Assembly (NCBI GenBank): GCA_000733415.1
Contig: KL662192.1
Span: 1,176,472-1,238,858 of the forward strand
Source of the DNA: [Leptolyngbya] sp. JSC-1
GTDB lineage: Bacteria > Cyanobacteriota > Cyanobacteriia > Elainellales > Elainellaceae
Direction of reading: 5' to 3'
Length of the DNA: 62,387 nucleotides
The number at the start of each line of letters is the position of its first letter. Position 1 is the first letter of the stretch. The notes under the pieces are model-generated. The model was not told the origin of the DNA. It saw nothing but the letters and a program-made list of their open reading frames with translations, and made no database searches. This document shows, in pieces, positions 8,577 through 16,556 of this stretch. The position numbers were made by a program, and so were the translations under genes.

Positions 8577-8666
8577 CAGCCTTTTTCAGGCTAGTGAAGT
8601 ACGAAAAACGGGGTGCAGGGGCGAAGCCCACACCCTCCCCATACCTCACATGAGTGAAAAACGCTG
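8577..8666. mobile_element. MITE-like TIR element, copy A
   Basis: A 90-bp element bounded by imperfect terminal inverted repeats (CAGCCTTTTTCAGGCT at the left, GAGTGAAAAACGCTG at the right) and flanked on both sides by TA. The same sequence in the other orientation lies at 19030-19139, also between TA dinucleotides. TA duplication is the mark of IS630/Tc1-mariner-type insertion. The element has no coding capacity. It sits immediately 5' of the response-regulator promoter region. Confidence 0.75.
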
Positions 8667-8802
8667 TATGTCTTAAAGCTATGGCAATAAAACGTACTAA
8701 AGGAAGACAGAGAAACACTCTACCCTCTCAAGATCTGGTATAGCGTTAACCGCTAAATAGAATAGAAATAAATTCATCTTAAGGGAACACAAGAACGAAA
8801 CG

Positions 8803-9672
8803 TTAGAAGATGGATGAATCGACATCAAGGGGCTGTGCCCAGGACTGGTCGGTGGATTGGAGAAAACTGCGAGGACCACCCGGTTGCCCAGCCCAAGGCG
8901 GCGGACCAGCAAATTCATCCCCTTGCCAGCCTCTTGGACCGCCCGGTCTTCCAGCCCAAGGCGGCGGGCCGCTGAAATCACCGTTCTCTCTGCCGTCTCT
9001 GAAGTCTCCATCTCTCCGTCGATTTCGGGGTTGGGCTGGCTGGGATGCCACGATGGAACCATCTGGTCTAGTAATTCTCAACGCATCAAAGTCCTGATCA
9101 TCTAAATCTCCAACTACCGTCAGCCGATCGCCAATGGCAATATCAAGGCTGCCACCGCCTCTACGGATTCCATCTACAAGCACCTGACCAGTTCGATCAC
9201 GCAGAATAAACTCATCGTCCTGAATCTGAGTCACAGTGCCAGTAATGGTCACGAGGAAATCATCACGCACTTGCAAGTTGCCGATATTCACTCGCGGGGC
9301 AGCATCGAGGTCAATCGGGCGATCGTTCTCCGGTCTACCATTGCCTGGTCTGCGGCCTGGTCTACCGTTTCCTGGTCTACCGTTTCCTGGTCTGCCGTTC
9401 TCTGGGCGGGGTTGCCCAATCACCTCTGATCCATCTGCGCGAGTAATCCGAATTGCATCGAAGTCTTCCAGATCATCCAAATCCCCCGTCACGGTCACCT
9501 GTTCACCTATTGCTAGGTCGATGGTGCCCGAACCTCGCCGGATGGGATCAACCCAAATCTGCCCTGTGCTGTCCTGGAGCAGAAACTCGTCTTCACGGAC
9601 ATTGATGACTGTTCCAGCAATGGTAACAATAAAGTCATCACGAACTTGTAGATCCCTGATATTCGTAACCAT
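8803..9672 (-). CDS. tandem bOF-domain protein with Gly-Arg-Pro linker
   Basis: From ATG 9672 (GGAGG 8 bp upstream; a TTG 18 bp earlier was rejected) the product is 289 residues. Two bOF OB-fold domains are plain: about 1-85 (IVTIAGTVINVREDEFLLQD, VTVTGDLDDLEDFDAIRIT) and about 125-210 (VTITGTVTQIQDDEFILRD, LTVVGDLDDQDFDALRIT). They are joined by a low-complexity linker of RPGNG units. The C-terminus has two GPPPWAGxPGGPR repeats, a motif shared with the single-domain bOF protein at 5913-6284. Unlike that protein, no signal peptide is visible, so its location is uncertain. Three copies of an 11-bp repeat lie 88 bp upstream. It probably arose by domain duplication within the locus. Confidence 0.85.
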   Translation of the reverse strand: MVTNIRDLQVRDDFIVTIAGTVINVREDEFLLQDSTGQIWVDPIRRGSGTIDLAIGEQVTVTGDLDDLEDFDAIRITRADGSEVIGQPRPENGRPGNGRPGNGRPGRRPGNGRPENDRPIDLDAAPRVNIGNLQVRDDFLVTITGTVTQIQDDEFILRDRTGQVLVDGIRRGGGSLDIAIGDRLTVVGDLDDQDFDALRITRPDGSIVASQPAQPRNRRRDGDFRDGRENGDFSGPPPWAGRPGGPRGWQGDEFAGPPPWAGQPGGPRSFLQSTDQSWAQPLDVDSSIF

Positions 9673-9759
9673 CTCGAAGACCTCCAGCAAAGCAATAGAG
9701 TATTGAAGCCAAACAGAACTGATTTTTTCTGGTTACAGAACAGTGTTTAACAGTGAATG

Positions 9760-9790
9760 ATGACCAGAAAATGACCAGAAAATGACCAGA
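9760..9790 (-). promoter_or_regulatory. triple 11-bp direct-repeat operator candidate
   Basis: ATGACCAG occurs at 9760, 9771 and 9782, exactly 11 bp apart, separated by AAA. In the direction of the bOF gene it reads CTGGTCAT. The core is identical to the pair at 6333-6354 in front of the other bOF gene. The site lies between the divergent starts at 9672 and 9915 and could also affect the DUF2459 gene. Confidence 0.6.
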
Positions 9791-9914
9791 AGGCTACCTC
9801 TTGCATTGCGGACTTCAGAGATTTTCTGCGCTTGAAATAAAATTCTTTAGAAAGTATCTTGGTAAAATTGTACTGGTGGTGTCATACTTTACTGCCCCTC
9901 TCAAATTCAGCACA

Positions 9915-10589
9915 ATGAAATCAAAACAATTGGTTGCTTATTGTTTAATGGCGGGGTTGACGATTGGGCTAGTGGCCTTAGTCGGCCTATTTACTCCTAG
10001 GAAAGGTGAAGGCAACGCTACTGCAACCTGTGCCTATCAAGTCTGTATGGCGCGCTTTGGCTACCATTCGATGTTGATTATCCCAGCTGAAAACCGACTG
10101 TATAGCTGGCGAGGTCGCTTCAGTGGTGTGGATCAGACTATTCAGTATGTGGGCGTTGGCTGGGGCGAGAGAACTTGGTACGTAGATCCGCCCAGCTCGT
10201 CGGTTGCTCAATTGATTCAGGGTACTAGAGCACTGCTGTTGCCGAATGCGTCGATCATCAAAATTCAGCGCTATTCTGATTTTCCAGAGCATTATCAAAC
10301 TGAGTGCATTGGCGTTACTCCCAACCATTACCTTCAACTGATTGCGTTCATTCAGCAGACATTCCTAACCGACGCTAAAAATCAGCCTATCCTTGTTACG
10401 ACCGATAAAGAATTGAATGCTACCTTCTACGAGGCTAAGGGTACCTATTCGCTGTTTAATAACAGCAACCATTGGACAGCAAGAGGATTACAAGTGGCTG
10501 GTGCCGATACTCCGCTATGGGCGGCTCATGCTGTGGCGTTGATGCATGTACTGCAGCCAACCTGTGCTAAACCCTCGGCGTCTGAATAA
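9915..10589 (+). CDS. DUF2459 family membrane-anchored protein
   Basis: The start at 9915 (MKSKQLVAYC) places one hydrophobic N-terminal segment (about 5-25) at the front, giving 224 residues; the open frame extends 38 codons further upstream without coding character. The remainder matches DUF2459 (TIGR02117): an early His motif (GYHSMLIIP), a tryptophan pair in VGVGWGERTWYVDPP, and the C-terminal signature YSLFNNSNHWTARGLQVAG. Family members are envelope proteins of unknown activity, some found near urease genes; none are here. It diverges from the tandem bOF gene, with the repeat operator between them. Confidence 0.8.
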   Translation: MKSKQLVAYCLMAGLTIGLVALVGLFTPRKGEGNATATCAYQVCMARFGYHSMLIIPAENRLYSWRGRFSGVDQTIQYVGVGWGERTWYVDPPSSSVAQLIQGTRALLLPNASIIKIQRYSDFPEHYQTECIGVTPNHYLQLIAFIQQTFLTDAKNQPILVTTDKELNATFYEAKGTYSLFNNSNHWTARGLQVAGADTPLWAAHAVALMHVLQPTCAKPSASE

Positions 10590-10686
10590 CCGCGAAAATG
10601 AAATGTTTATGAAAGGTATCCTATCTACTTTCAAAAAATCTGCTTTTTGGCTAAGCTATCGTATGGCCCAAACGGAAACCAACTAA

Positions 10687-10712
10687 GCGCAAGTCTATAG
10701 CGCAAATCTATA
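10687..10712. repeat. 13-bp tandem duplication
   Basis: GCGCAAGTCTATA is followed directly by GCGCAAATCTATA, one mismatch. It lies 30 bp upstream of the small gene at 10743 and is one of many unrelated microduplications in this window. Confidence 0.8.
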
Positions 10713-10742
10713 AAAGTCACTACTTAATCCCTATTCGAATCT

Positions 10743-11000
10743 ATGTCAAATTCCTCAAAGCCCAAACTGGAGCAAATCAACCGCATTGTTGATTCGATTG
10801 TGAAGATAAAGCGACAAAAAAAACAGCTCGATTTGCAGCAAGATATTACAACTGAAGAAAGAGAAGCTGTGATTATAGATGCTTTAGGAACCTATAAGTT
10901 TTTGAGTGAGAAAAGCATCAAGGACAACGGTAAAATCCTGGTGGAGTATCGAAGAGGAATTAGCAAAATAATCGAAGAAATTGTCCTATTTGACCGTTAA
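10743..11000 (+). CDS. small hypothetical protein, charged helical (85 aa)
   Basis: The 85-residue product is rich in Lys, Glu and Ile with heptad-like spacing (EQINRIVDSIVKIKRQKKQLDLQQDI), so it is probably helical or coiled coil. There is no signal peptide or membrane segment and no clear ribosome site. It runs tail to tail with the large orphan gene at 11045-14494, 44 bp apart, so the two are not co-transcribed. I do not recognise it. Confidence 0.55.
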   Translation: MSNSSKPKLEQINRIVDSIVKIKRQKKQLDLQQDITTEEREAVIIDALGTYKFLSEKSIKDNGKILVEYRRGISKIIEEIVLFDR

Positions 11001-11020
11001 TAGCCCCATATAGCCCCATA
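11001..11020. repeat. 10-bp tandem duplication
   Basis: TAGCCCCATA is repeated exactly twice, immediately after the stop codon of the preceding gene and between two convergent genes. Confidence 0.85.
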
Positions 11021-11044
11021 TGGTAGGTTTAAAAAATTATTTTT

Positions 11045-14000
11045 CTAAGGCGTAATATTACTATATCCACGAATCATTGCAAAAATATCTGCTACGATTT
11101 TGTTGCGATTATCAATAATATCAAGTGACTTGAGCTGTTTAGTTTTGAGCTGCATAATCAGTTGAGAAAAATATTGCTCAATGTTTTTAAAGTGCTCTGC
11201 CAAATGCCCATTGTAGCGTTGCTGGTCCAAGGTTTCTGGCGTCGGGAATTTATCGTTTGAGCGCAATTCTGCCATTAGTTGGGTGATCTTTGCTAAATGA
11301 GCCTTCACCGTTTGGTCTACCTCATCCCAATGCTGAATTTCACCTGCATACAAGTGTTCTACTGATGGGTGAGAGATCACCAAGAGCAGTTTGCATACCG
11401 CTACAAAAATCCGACCCAAATCAGCAAACTGAGTTAACCGATGGGGATATAGCCCCCGCAAGAGCAAATCTCCCGATTGATTGACCAGATTGGCATCCTC
11501 AAAGGCTCGGTCCAAAACAATCGTGTCTTCCGGGAAAGAACTGTCTGGGTTGCGCTCGGTGCCGTCTGAGGCAATTGCCCAGCAGTAAGTAAACATCCGC
11601 AGTGCTTTTTGTTCAATCGATTGCAGTAACTGCTGCTGATTTTGCAGCTCTTCGCACAGTTCTAGCATTCCCATTGCAAACAAAATAATGCTAGAGATGC
11701 TGCCGAACAAGTAAACTGAATCCCAGTCGTTGGGACGAATCTCCCTAAGTAGTGACATATCCAAACTCAGCATATTGTTATGAGCATCATATATTTGACC
11801 ATCCTTACCACTTTCACCACTCAGTTCTTGAATTAGTGGTACGACTTGCACCTTGGTTTTACCATAGGTTTCGTAGTATTTCTTCCCGACAATGAGTCGA
11901 GCTATAGGTTCTCCTGCTGCCGGTATTTCAGCTGGTATTTCAGCATGTTGGGATTGTGAGTAGGGCGGATCATATTCATATTCATCCTTGGTGACTTTGC
12001 CGCCATTATCCTTAATTTGCTGATAGCAGGTTTTGCCTGTAGAAGAATAGCAGAGCAGCGCATGGGAAATTAATCGTTTGGCCCAATCGATGCATTTGTC
12101 TTGGCTAAATTCTTGGGCTGGAAACTGGCTTTGCTCATTCACATACGCCAACATTAGGTAGCACCAGCTCTGATAGGCTGACCATTGCGCATAAAGGGTT
12201 GGGTCGCCATCACGAGCAGCACAAATTCTGGCTTTTTCTAACAGTCGCAATGATTCTAGCAGTGAATCCTCATCGCTCACCTGTCTGGTATAAGCTGGAA
12301 AGAAAATATAAAGTTTGGCTTGATGGGCATAGAGCCTCGACAGTAGATGAAATTGGGGATGAAAATTACTTTGGGGTAATTCATTCAGTTTGCAGTATTT
12401 TTCTAGGCGGCGATTGAGGCATTTCTCGGCCTCTTCTAGCTGTCTTTCGGCTGCCCGCACCGCCTGATAGCGATCTGGATAAGAACATTCTGGATCATCT
12501 AGATCGCTGAGGTAAGCATAGCGAAACAGACAAAAATGATATCTGGCGTAGATGGAATTTCCTAGAAACGCAATTGAATTCTGGTTGAAGTAGCCCTGAA
12601 TTGCATCTAAATACTTTTTGGCAACCCGGTAAAGTCCTTCTTTCAGGTTGGCTTCGGCAATTTCAAGATGGGCTTCATAGGCAGTAAAACTCCAAGTTGC
12701 ACCTTCCTTCTGCTCAATAAACTCAAAATCTTTGTCCTTTCTGCGATAGCGGTTGTTGAAAATCGTTTGCTCTAGCTCTCCCTCCATAGCTCGCAGTGAG
12801 AAGGGGTAGAAGGACAGACGGGATTTAGCCCGCATTAATGCTCCGCCTTCTTCAACTCGATAGCACAACTCTTTGAGGTACTGCTTTGGATCAACCCCAA
12901 TCTGTTGGATCAACCTCAGGCGAGCGTGAAGTGCTGCTTTGGCGGCAACCTCTACCAGATCAAATCCACAAAATTCCCCATAGGCAACTGCGGGCGATTC
13001 TGCAACTTGCTCACAGGTCATATTTTGCAGAATGGCACGCTCAATGTCATCAAATTTGTATAGTCTTACCAGGCTATAGGACCAAACCGGGCTATGGTTA
13101 CTGCCGCCCACTGATTCGTCATGATTCAGCACCTCATCGGGAATGGGTAGATAACTTTTTAGAGCTGGAATATCCCAAAATAAAATCCGATTGATTACCG
13201 CAATGATGTGGGAAAGCGGACTACCAATTCCAGTAATTTCTTCAGAAAAATCGAGTCGTCGGTAACCAGCTTCCTGCTTGGTTATTGTAATTGCGGGAAA
13301 AGCAACTTCATAGTCATCGGGTAGCTTAATGTAAAAATGCACCTTAACTTTGTAAGCAAACTGCCGCTCTAGACCATTGATCCGGTCTTCATCTTTTTTG
13401 TCTTTTAGCAGTGCCGGGTTTAGCAATCCAACATCTCGATCTGCTTTTTTGACGTAGAGCGGCAATGGTCTGACTTTTTCAACTTCAAAGTATTTCAGGT
13501 GAATTGGAAATTCATCGGTCAAGATTTCGTTTTCCACAACCGAACGGGTTAAGCGCTGGACAAATTGGGGCTTCAGATATTCGGCATGTTTTTGTTGAAT
13601 TTCCTGCTTCAGCCGGTCTCCTAGGAAAAACTCTGCTTGTTTGACGCCCGCTTGAAATTCAATTCGACTAATTTCTCGTTCAACTTTCTCCACCAACTCA
13701 TCGGTTTTTTCCAGTTTACGTTTATCTCCTGGCTCGTTAAAGTACGGATCGATCAGGCGAATGATGGTCTCTCGGATCAGCTCCCTAGCCATGCTTTTTC
13801 GGTCACTATTGGCGGGAAGCAAACTCTCAGGTTCGTTGGCAGACAGCAGTGATGATTGCTGTAAAAAGCTCGTGTAGAGCTGTACTGCATCTTCAAATCG
13901 CATACCTTTGTTTGGATCAGTCGCATCCTCAAATAGGCGCTGCAGCAAAACTTCAGCTGGGTGAACCGGAAGATTTAGGGTTTCTCGTTCGGTAGTTGAG

Positions 14001-14494
14001 AGCTGAAAGAACTTCTGCAAGGCTCGTAATTTTTCAGCCCGGGTGAGAATGCGCGGTACTTTCCGATCGGTTATTGAAAGCTGCTCGCGGTAAGTCTGTA
14101 AAGAAGCCAAAATTTTGATCAGTTTGCCCAGGGTCAATCCTGGTACAGGCTCTTTTTCTCTATTCTCATGAGCATAGTAGGTTTCATAAAGTACAGAACG
14201 AAGCACCCGGCGAATGAAAATCCGTTCAACGCCCCATTGTTTGGCTAGACTGCTCTCATTCGGTGTAGGAACTTCGACCTTCTCCCTGTCTTTGCTGTCA
14301 TGATCTTTTTTCCCTTTGCCGCGCCTGCTGACTGATAGCTCTAGATCGCTGAGGCTAAGCAGATACTCATACACAGCCTTGTCCCGATTTTGATCGTCTT
14401 GATCACGACGGCTGCGGTCAGCCTCTAGCTCTAGGTTGGCTTGGCTGCTAGTTATTTCTTGAGACGAAAACGCTGATTTGTCCTGATCCTGCAT
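11045..14494 (-). CDS. large uncharacterised helical-repeat protein (1149 aa)
   Basis: I do not recognise this protein. The start at ATG 14494 has GAGG 6 bp upstream; a CTG 30 bp earlier is in frame but lacks support. The first 90 residues are highly charged and probably disordered (DRSRRDQDDQNRDKAVYEY, RRGKGKKDHDSKDREK). Residues of about 90-340 are helical. About 340-560 looks mixed alpha/beta (FPIHLKYFEVEKVRPLPLYV, VHFYIKLPDDYEVAFPAI). From about 620 onward, paired helices with Tyr/Ala/Leu spacing (AYEAHLEIAEANLKEGLYRVAKKY) suggest TPR-like solenoid repeats. There is no P-loop, protease or nuclease motif, no signal peptide and no membrane span. It stands alone on its strand. A scaffold role is only a guess. 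Confidence 0.8.
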   Translation of the reverse strand: MQDQDKSAFSSQEITSSQANLELEADRSRRDQDDQNRDKAVYEYLLSLSDLELSVSRRGKGKKDHDSKDREKVEVPTPNESSLAKQWGVERIFIRRVLRSVLYETYYAHENREKEPVPGLTLGKLIKILASLQTYREQLSITDRKVPRILTRAEKLRALQKFFQLSTTERETLNLPVHPAEVLLQRLFEDATDPNKGMRFEDAVQLYTSFLQQSSLLSANEPESLLPANSDRKSMARELIRETIIRLIDPYFNEPGDKRKLEKTDELVEKVEREISRIEFQAGVKQAEFFLGDRLKQEIQQKHAEYLKPQFVQRLTRSVVENEILTDEFPIHLKYFEVEKVRPLPLYVKKADRDVGLLNPALLKDKKDEDRINGLERQFAYKVKVHFYIKLPDDYEVAFPAITITKQEAGYRRLDFSEEITGIGSPLSHIIAVINRILFWDIPALKSYLPIPDEVLNHDESVGGSNHSPVWSYSLVRLYKFDDIERAILQNMTCEQVAESPAVAYGEFCGFDLVEVAAKAALHARLRLIQQIGVDPKQYLKELCYRVEEGGALMRAKSRLSFYPFSLRAMEGELEQTIFNNRYRRKDKDFEFIEQKEGATWSFTAYEAHLEIAEANLKEGLYRVAKKYLDAIQGYFNQNSIAFLGNSIYARYHFCLFRYAYLSDLDDPECSYPDRYQAVRAAERQLEEAEKCLNRRLEKYCKLNELPQSNFHPQFHLLSRLYAHQAKLYIFFPAYTRQVSDEDSLLESLRLLEKARICAARDGDPTLYAQWSAYQSWCYLMLAYVNEQSQFPAQEFSQDKCIDWAKRLISHALLCYSSTGKTCYQQIKDNGGKVTKDEYEYDPPYSQSQHAEIPAEIPAAGEPIARLIVGKKYYETYGKTKVQVVPLIQELSGESGKDGQIYDAHNNMLSLDMSLLREIRPNDWDSVYLFGSISSIILFAMGMLELCEELQNQQQLLQSIEQKALRMFTYCWAIASDGTERNPDSSFPEDTIVLDRAFEDANLVNQSGDLLLRGLYPHRLTQFADLGRIFVAVCKLLLVISHPSVEHLYAGEIQHWDEVDQTVKAHLAKITQLMAELRSNDKFPTPETLDQQRYNGHLAEHFKNIEQYFSQLIMQLKTKQLKSLDIIDNRNKIVADIFAMIRGYSNITP

Positions 14495-15224
14495 ACAGGC
14501 CTCGCGATTTGTAATGAACAGCAAGCAGCGATATTAATCCGATTAATATGTACAAAATGTACAGAATAAAGCCACCCTTTAGTTGAAGTTTTCCTTTAGG
14601 TGCATCATTTTAACAGCTTAAGCTAGGAATGAGCGATTTCAACGGAATTAATTCGTAATCTGGACGAGTTTTACTTTGAAGGTGAACCTTGACTGGTTTA
14701 AATATGTGCCTTAGATAACAGTTTGACGCAATTTTTGATGTATTACTAGAGATGTACGCTATGCTTGACCAACTTGGACATATGGCTTGATCATAAACAC
14801 ACAAATAAATAGACAGTTATGAATTCTTGTAGTATTCTGATGATCAAGCTGAATTCAAACTTTGAGGATAGTCTTCAAGCTCTATCTATATCCTTGCTTC
14901 GATTTTCTTTGTTTCAATTGTTGATTTCAATCCTCCATCGGCCAACTGAAATGTCGAAGGCGTGATGCATCACCAGTTTGGCCAATGTATTCACCAACTG
15001 TTTCCGGCAGCTCAGCCACAATCGCACGACGGATAGATACCAAGCATACTCTATGGTTTGAGGAGCAGGACAGGCTCACCATTTCGCTCACTGGTAATCC
15101 ACTAATAACCACCCATGCGTTGAACATGCGTTGAATGGCTGTACATGGTATGAGCGCTGTCCTGAGATGGTCTAGCTAATTTAGTTCAGCAACTGGTTCG
15201 CTTTAGCAATTAAGGACATCTTCG
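14495..15224. other. 730-bp gap, mostly non-coding
   Basis: No recognisable gene or RNA. The 5' half is AT-rich and presumably holds the promoter of the large gene. A small ORF at 14985-15134 is listed separately. An 11-bp tandem duplication, CATGCGTTGAA twice, occupies 15114-15135 at the end of that ORF. Confidence 0.6.
14985..15134 (+). CDS. possible small ORF (49 aa)
   Basis: An open frame from ATG 14985 to TGA 15132-15134 encodes a 49-residue peptide with an ordinary amino-acid mix (IDTKHTLWFEEQDRLTISL). There is no clear ribosome site and the last codons lie in a tandem duplication. It may be a remnant or chance ORF. An opposing ORF (14927-15127, minus) overlaps it and has no better support. 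Confidence 0.2.
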   Translation: MYSPTVSGSSATIARRIDTKHTLWFEEQDRLTISLTGNPLITTHALNMR

Positions 15225-15569
15225 ATGGAGCATTTCGTAGATTTGTCGCATTTGATTCAAACTCATCCGGAACGATTTCGATTGGAACTGACGTATCAGC
15301 ATCCAGCAACGTTGTCTGGAGCAGAAGCGTCATCAAGCCCGATGGAACTGAGTGTGAAAATCCCTGCCGATCTTTCGCTTGTACTGGGCATGCAACTCGA
15401 TATTTGCTTGACCTCAGGGTTTGGTGAGTTCCAGATTGTGACGGATCGATCTCAGAAACATAAGGTACGGCTGCTAATGAAAGCTGGCAGAAGCTACAAC
15501 GTTTATATTCCTGATCAAGATCTCGCACCTATTGTTCGTTGGCTTCAGCAGGTTCAAAAATACCTCTAG
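15225..15569 (+). CDS. hypothetical protein (114 aa)
   Basis: A 114-residue soluble protein of unknown family. The middle alternates beta-like segments (PMELSVKIPADL, MQLDICLTSGFGEFQIV, HKVRLLMKAGRSYNVYIP), suggesting a small beta domain. The C-terminus is a helix (LAPIVRWLQQVQKYL). There is no signal peptide or metal motif. It is followed on the same strand by the NfeD-like gene at 15789 and the DUF4359 gene at 16152. Those spacings are large, so an operon is uncertain. Confidence 0.55.
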   Translation: MEHFVDLSHLIQTHPERFRLELTYQHPATLSGAEASSSPMELSVKIPADLSLVLGMQLDICLTSGFGEFQIVTDRSQKHKVRLLMKAGRSYNVYIPDQDLAPIVRWLQQVQKYL

Positions 15570-15573
15570 TACA

Positions 15574-15597
15574 TCAAGAGCAAATTCAAGAGCAAAT
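15574..15597. repeat. 12-bp tandem duplication
   Basis: TCAAGAGCAAAT occurs twice, exactly, starting just after the stop codon of the 114-residue gene. Confidence 0.85.
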
Positions 15598-15788
15598 TCT
15601 GCTGAAATTGAAACTGCAATCCAGATTGCGAGAGGTTGGTACAACGCGAATATACCTATAGATCAATCGACTAGACCGTTTGATGCATGTGAGTTGCACA
15701 AGCCGGTGGAGGTGGTAAATACCATTTCTTCCGGCTATTTTATTACCGTTTTGTCCATTGCCAATCACATTCTTACTTGAAATGACCT

Positions 15789-16094
15789 ATGAAACCTCCC
15801 ACACGCGAAATGTTTCCCCAGGGAACTCCAGCCACTGTGATCAAGCAAATTGCTGTTTTTGCACCAGGACGGATTAGATGGCAAGGAAGAGACTATCCAG
15901 CCCGGCTCCATGAACTGATCTGTCATGCCACGTTGCAGATGGGTCAGCCAGTGCTAATTATTGGGCGAGAGAACATCACGATGATTGTGATTCCAATGCA
16001 TTGCATTCTTTGGGAACAATACCTAACTGATGATTTTGGCCTCTTCCTCAACGAGTCGGATGTACAACAGATCCAACGCTACGAGAATTTTTAG
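15789..16094 (+). CDS. NfeD-like OB-fold protein
   Basis: The 101-residue product carries a pattern like the C-terminal OB-fold of NfeD proteins: AVFAPGRIRWQGRDYPARLHE, then GQPVLIIGRENITMIVIP. NfeD proteins partner stomatin-like membrane proteins in envelope quality control. Here the domain stands without the usual membrane segments or a stomatin neighbour, so it would be a soluble stand-alone version. The last 35 residues (LWEQYLTDDFGLFLNESD) are not part of that fold. The assignment rests on motif spacing only. Confidence 0.55.
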   Translation: MKPPTREMFPQGTPATVIKQIAVFAPGRIRWQGRDYPARLHELICHATLQMGQPVLIIGRENITMIVIPMHCILWEQYLTDDFGLFLNESDVQQIQRYENF

Positions 16095-16110
16095 GAAATG
16101 ATGTTCTGAT

Positions 16111-16138
16111 CAATTTAGCTACTTCAATTTAGCTACTT
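16111..16138. repeat. 14-bp tandem duplication
   Basis: CAATTTAGCTACTT is repeated exactly, directly before the ribosome site (GGAG at 16141-16144) of the DUF4359 gene at 16152. Confidence 0.85.
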
Positions 16139-16151
16139 TAGGAGTATCAAA

Positions 16152-16511
16152 ATGCCACGACTTATTCCCGTTCCAGCCTTGTTTCTTACTGCCCTATTTT
16201 CGCTACTGGCAGCTACGAACCCAGACAAGCAGGAGTATGCAGAACATCTAGTCTGGACGTTTCAAACCACAACTTGTCAACAGGTGCAGCAGCCTCCGGC
16301 GATGCATATCGCCTGTTCAACCATTAGCCTTTTGCCAACCGATCAGGCCGCTAAGCTAATCGCTAGCTACAGCCAGCAGCAGAACTTTGTTTTCTTCAGT
16401 CTCTACACAACAAACTTTTTGGGGTTGCAGCATCGCAGTATCGGGATTGGCAAGATGTTTGTGCCCCAGCCTGAACTTCATAGCCAGCAAAGCTTGCTGG
16501 CCGTGAGATGA
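16152..16511 (+). CDS. DUF4359 family exported protein
   Basis: This 119-residue protein starts with a hydrophobic signal or anchor segment (ALFLTALFSLLAATNP). DUF4359 features follow: DKQEYAEHLVWTF near the front, a middle cysteine pair, and KLIASYSQQQNFVFFSLYTTN, which matches the family's RQNF-F-S-Y-T core. The family is common in cyanobacteria and of unknown function, probably periplasmic. The ATG has GGAG 7 bp upstream. The coding end runs into a 10-bp tandem repeat. Confidence 0.7.
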   Translation: MPRLIPVPALFLTALFSLLAATNPDKQEYAEHLVWTFQTTTCQQVQQPPAMHIACSTISLLPTDQAAKLIASYSQQQNFVFFSLYTTNFLGLQHRSIGIGKMFVPQPELHSQQSLLAVR

Positions 16512-16545
16512 CCTGAGATGACCTGAGATGACCTGAGATGACCTG
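16505..16545. repeat. 10-bp tandem repeat, four copies
   Basis: GAGATGACCT is repeated four times in a row, the last partly truncated. It begins inside the last codons of the DUF4359 gene and extends toward the convergent SLH gene. Confidence 0.85.
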
Positions 16546-16556
16546 CTTATTTCAAG

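Noticed and set aside
8810..9706. Plus-strand ORFs of 82-156 codons opposite the tandem bOF gene
   Set aside because: They mirror the RPGNG and PPPWAG low-complexity coding of the minus strand and have no ribosome sites or family likeness.
15532..15780. 82-codon ORF overlapping the end of the 114-residue gene
   Set aside because: It starts inside another gene, crosses a tandem duplication and shows no domain.
16505..16545. ATGACCT tandem repeat as a further operator of the bOF regulator
   Set aside because: The core differs (ATGACCTG, not ATGACCAG), the period is 10 not 11, and it lies between the 3' ends of convergent genes.
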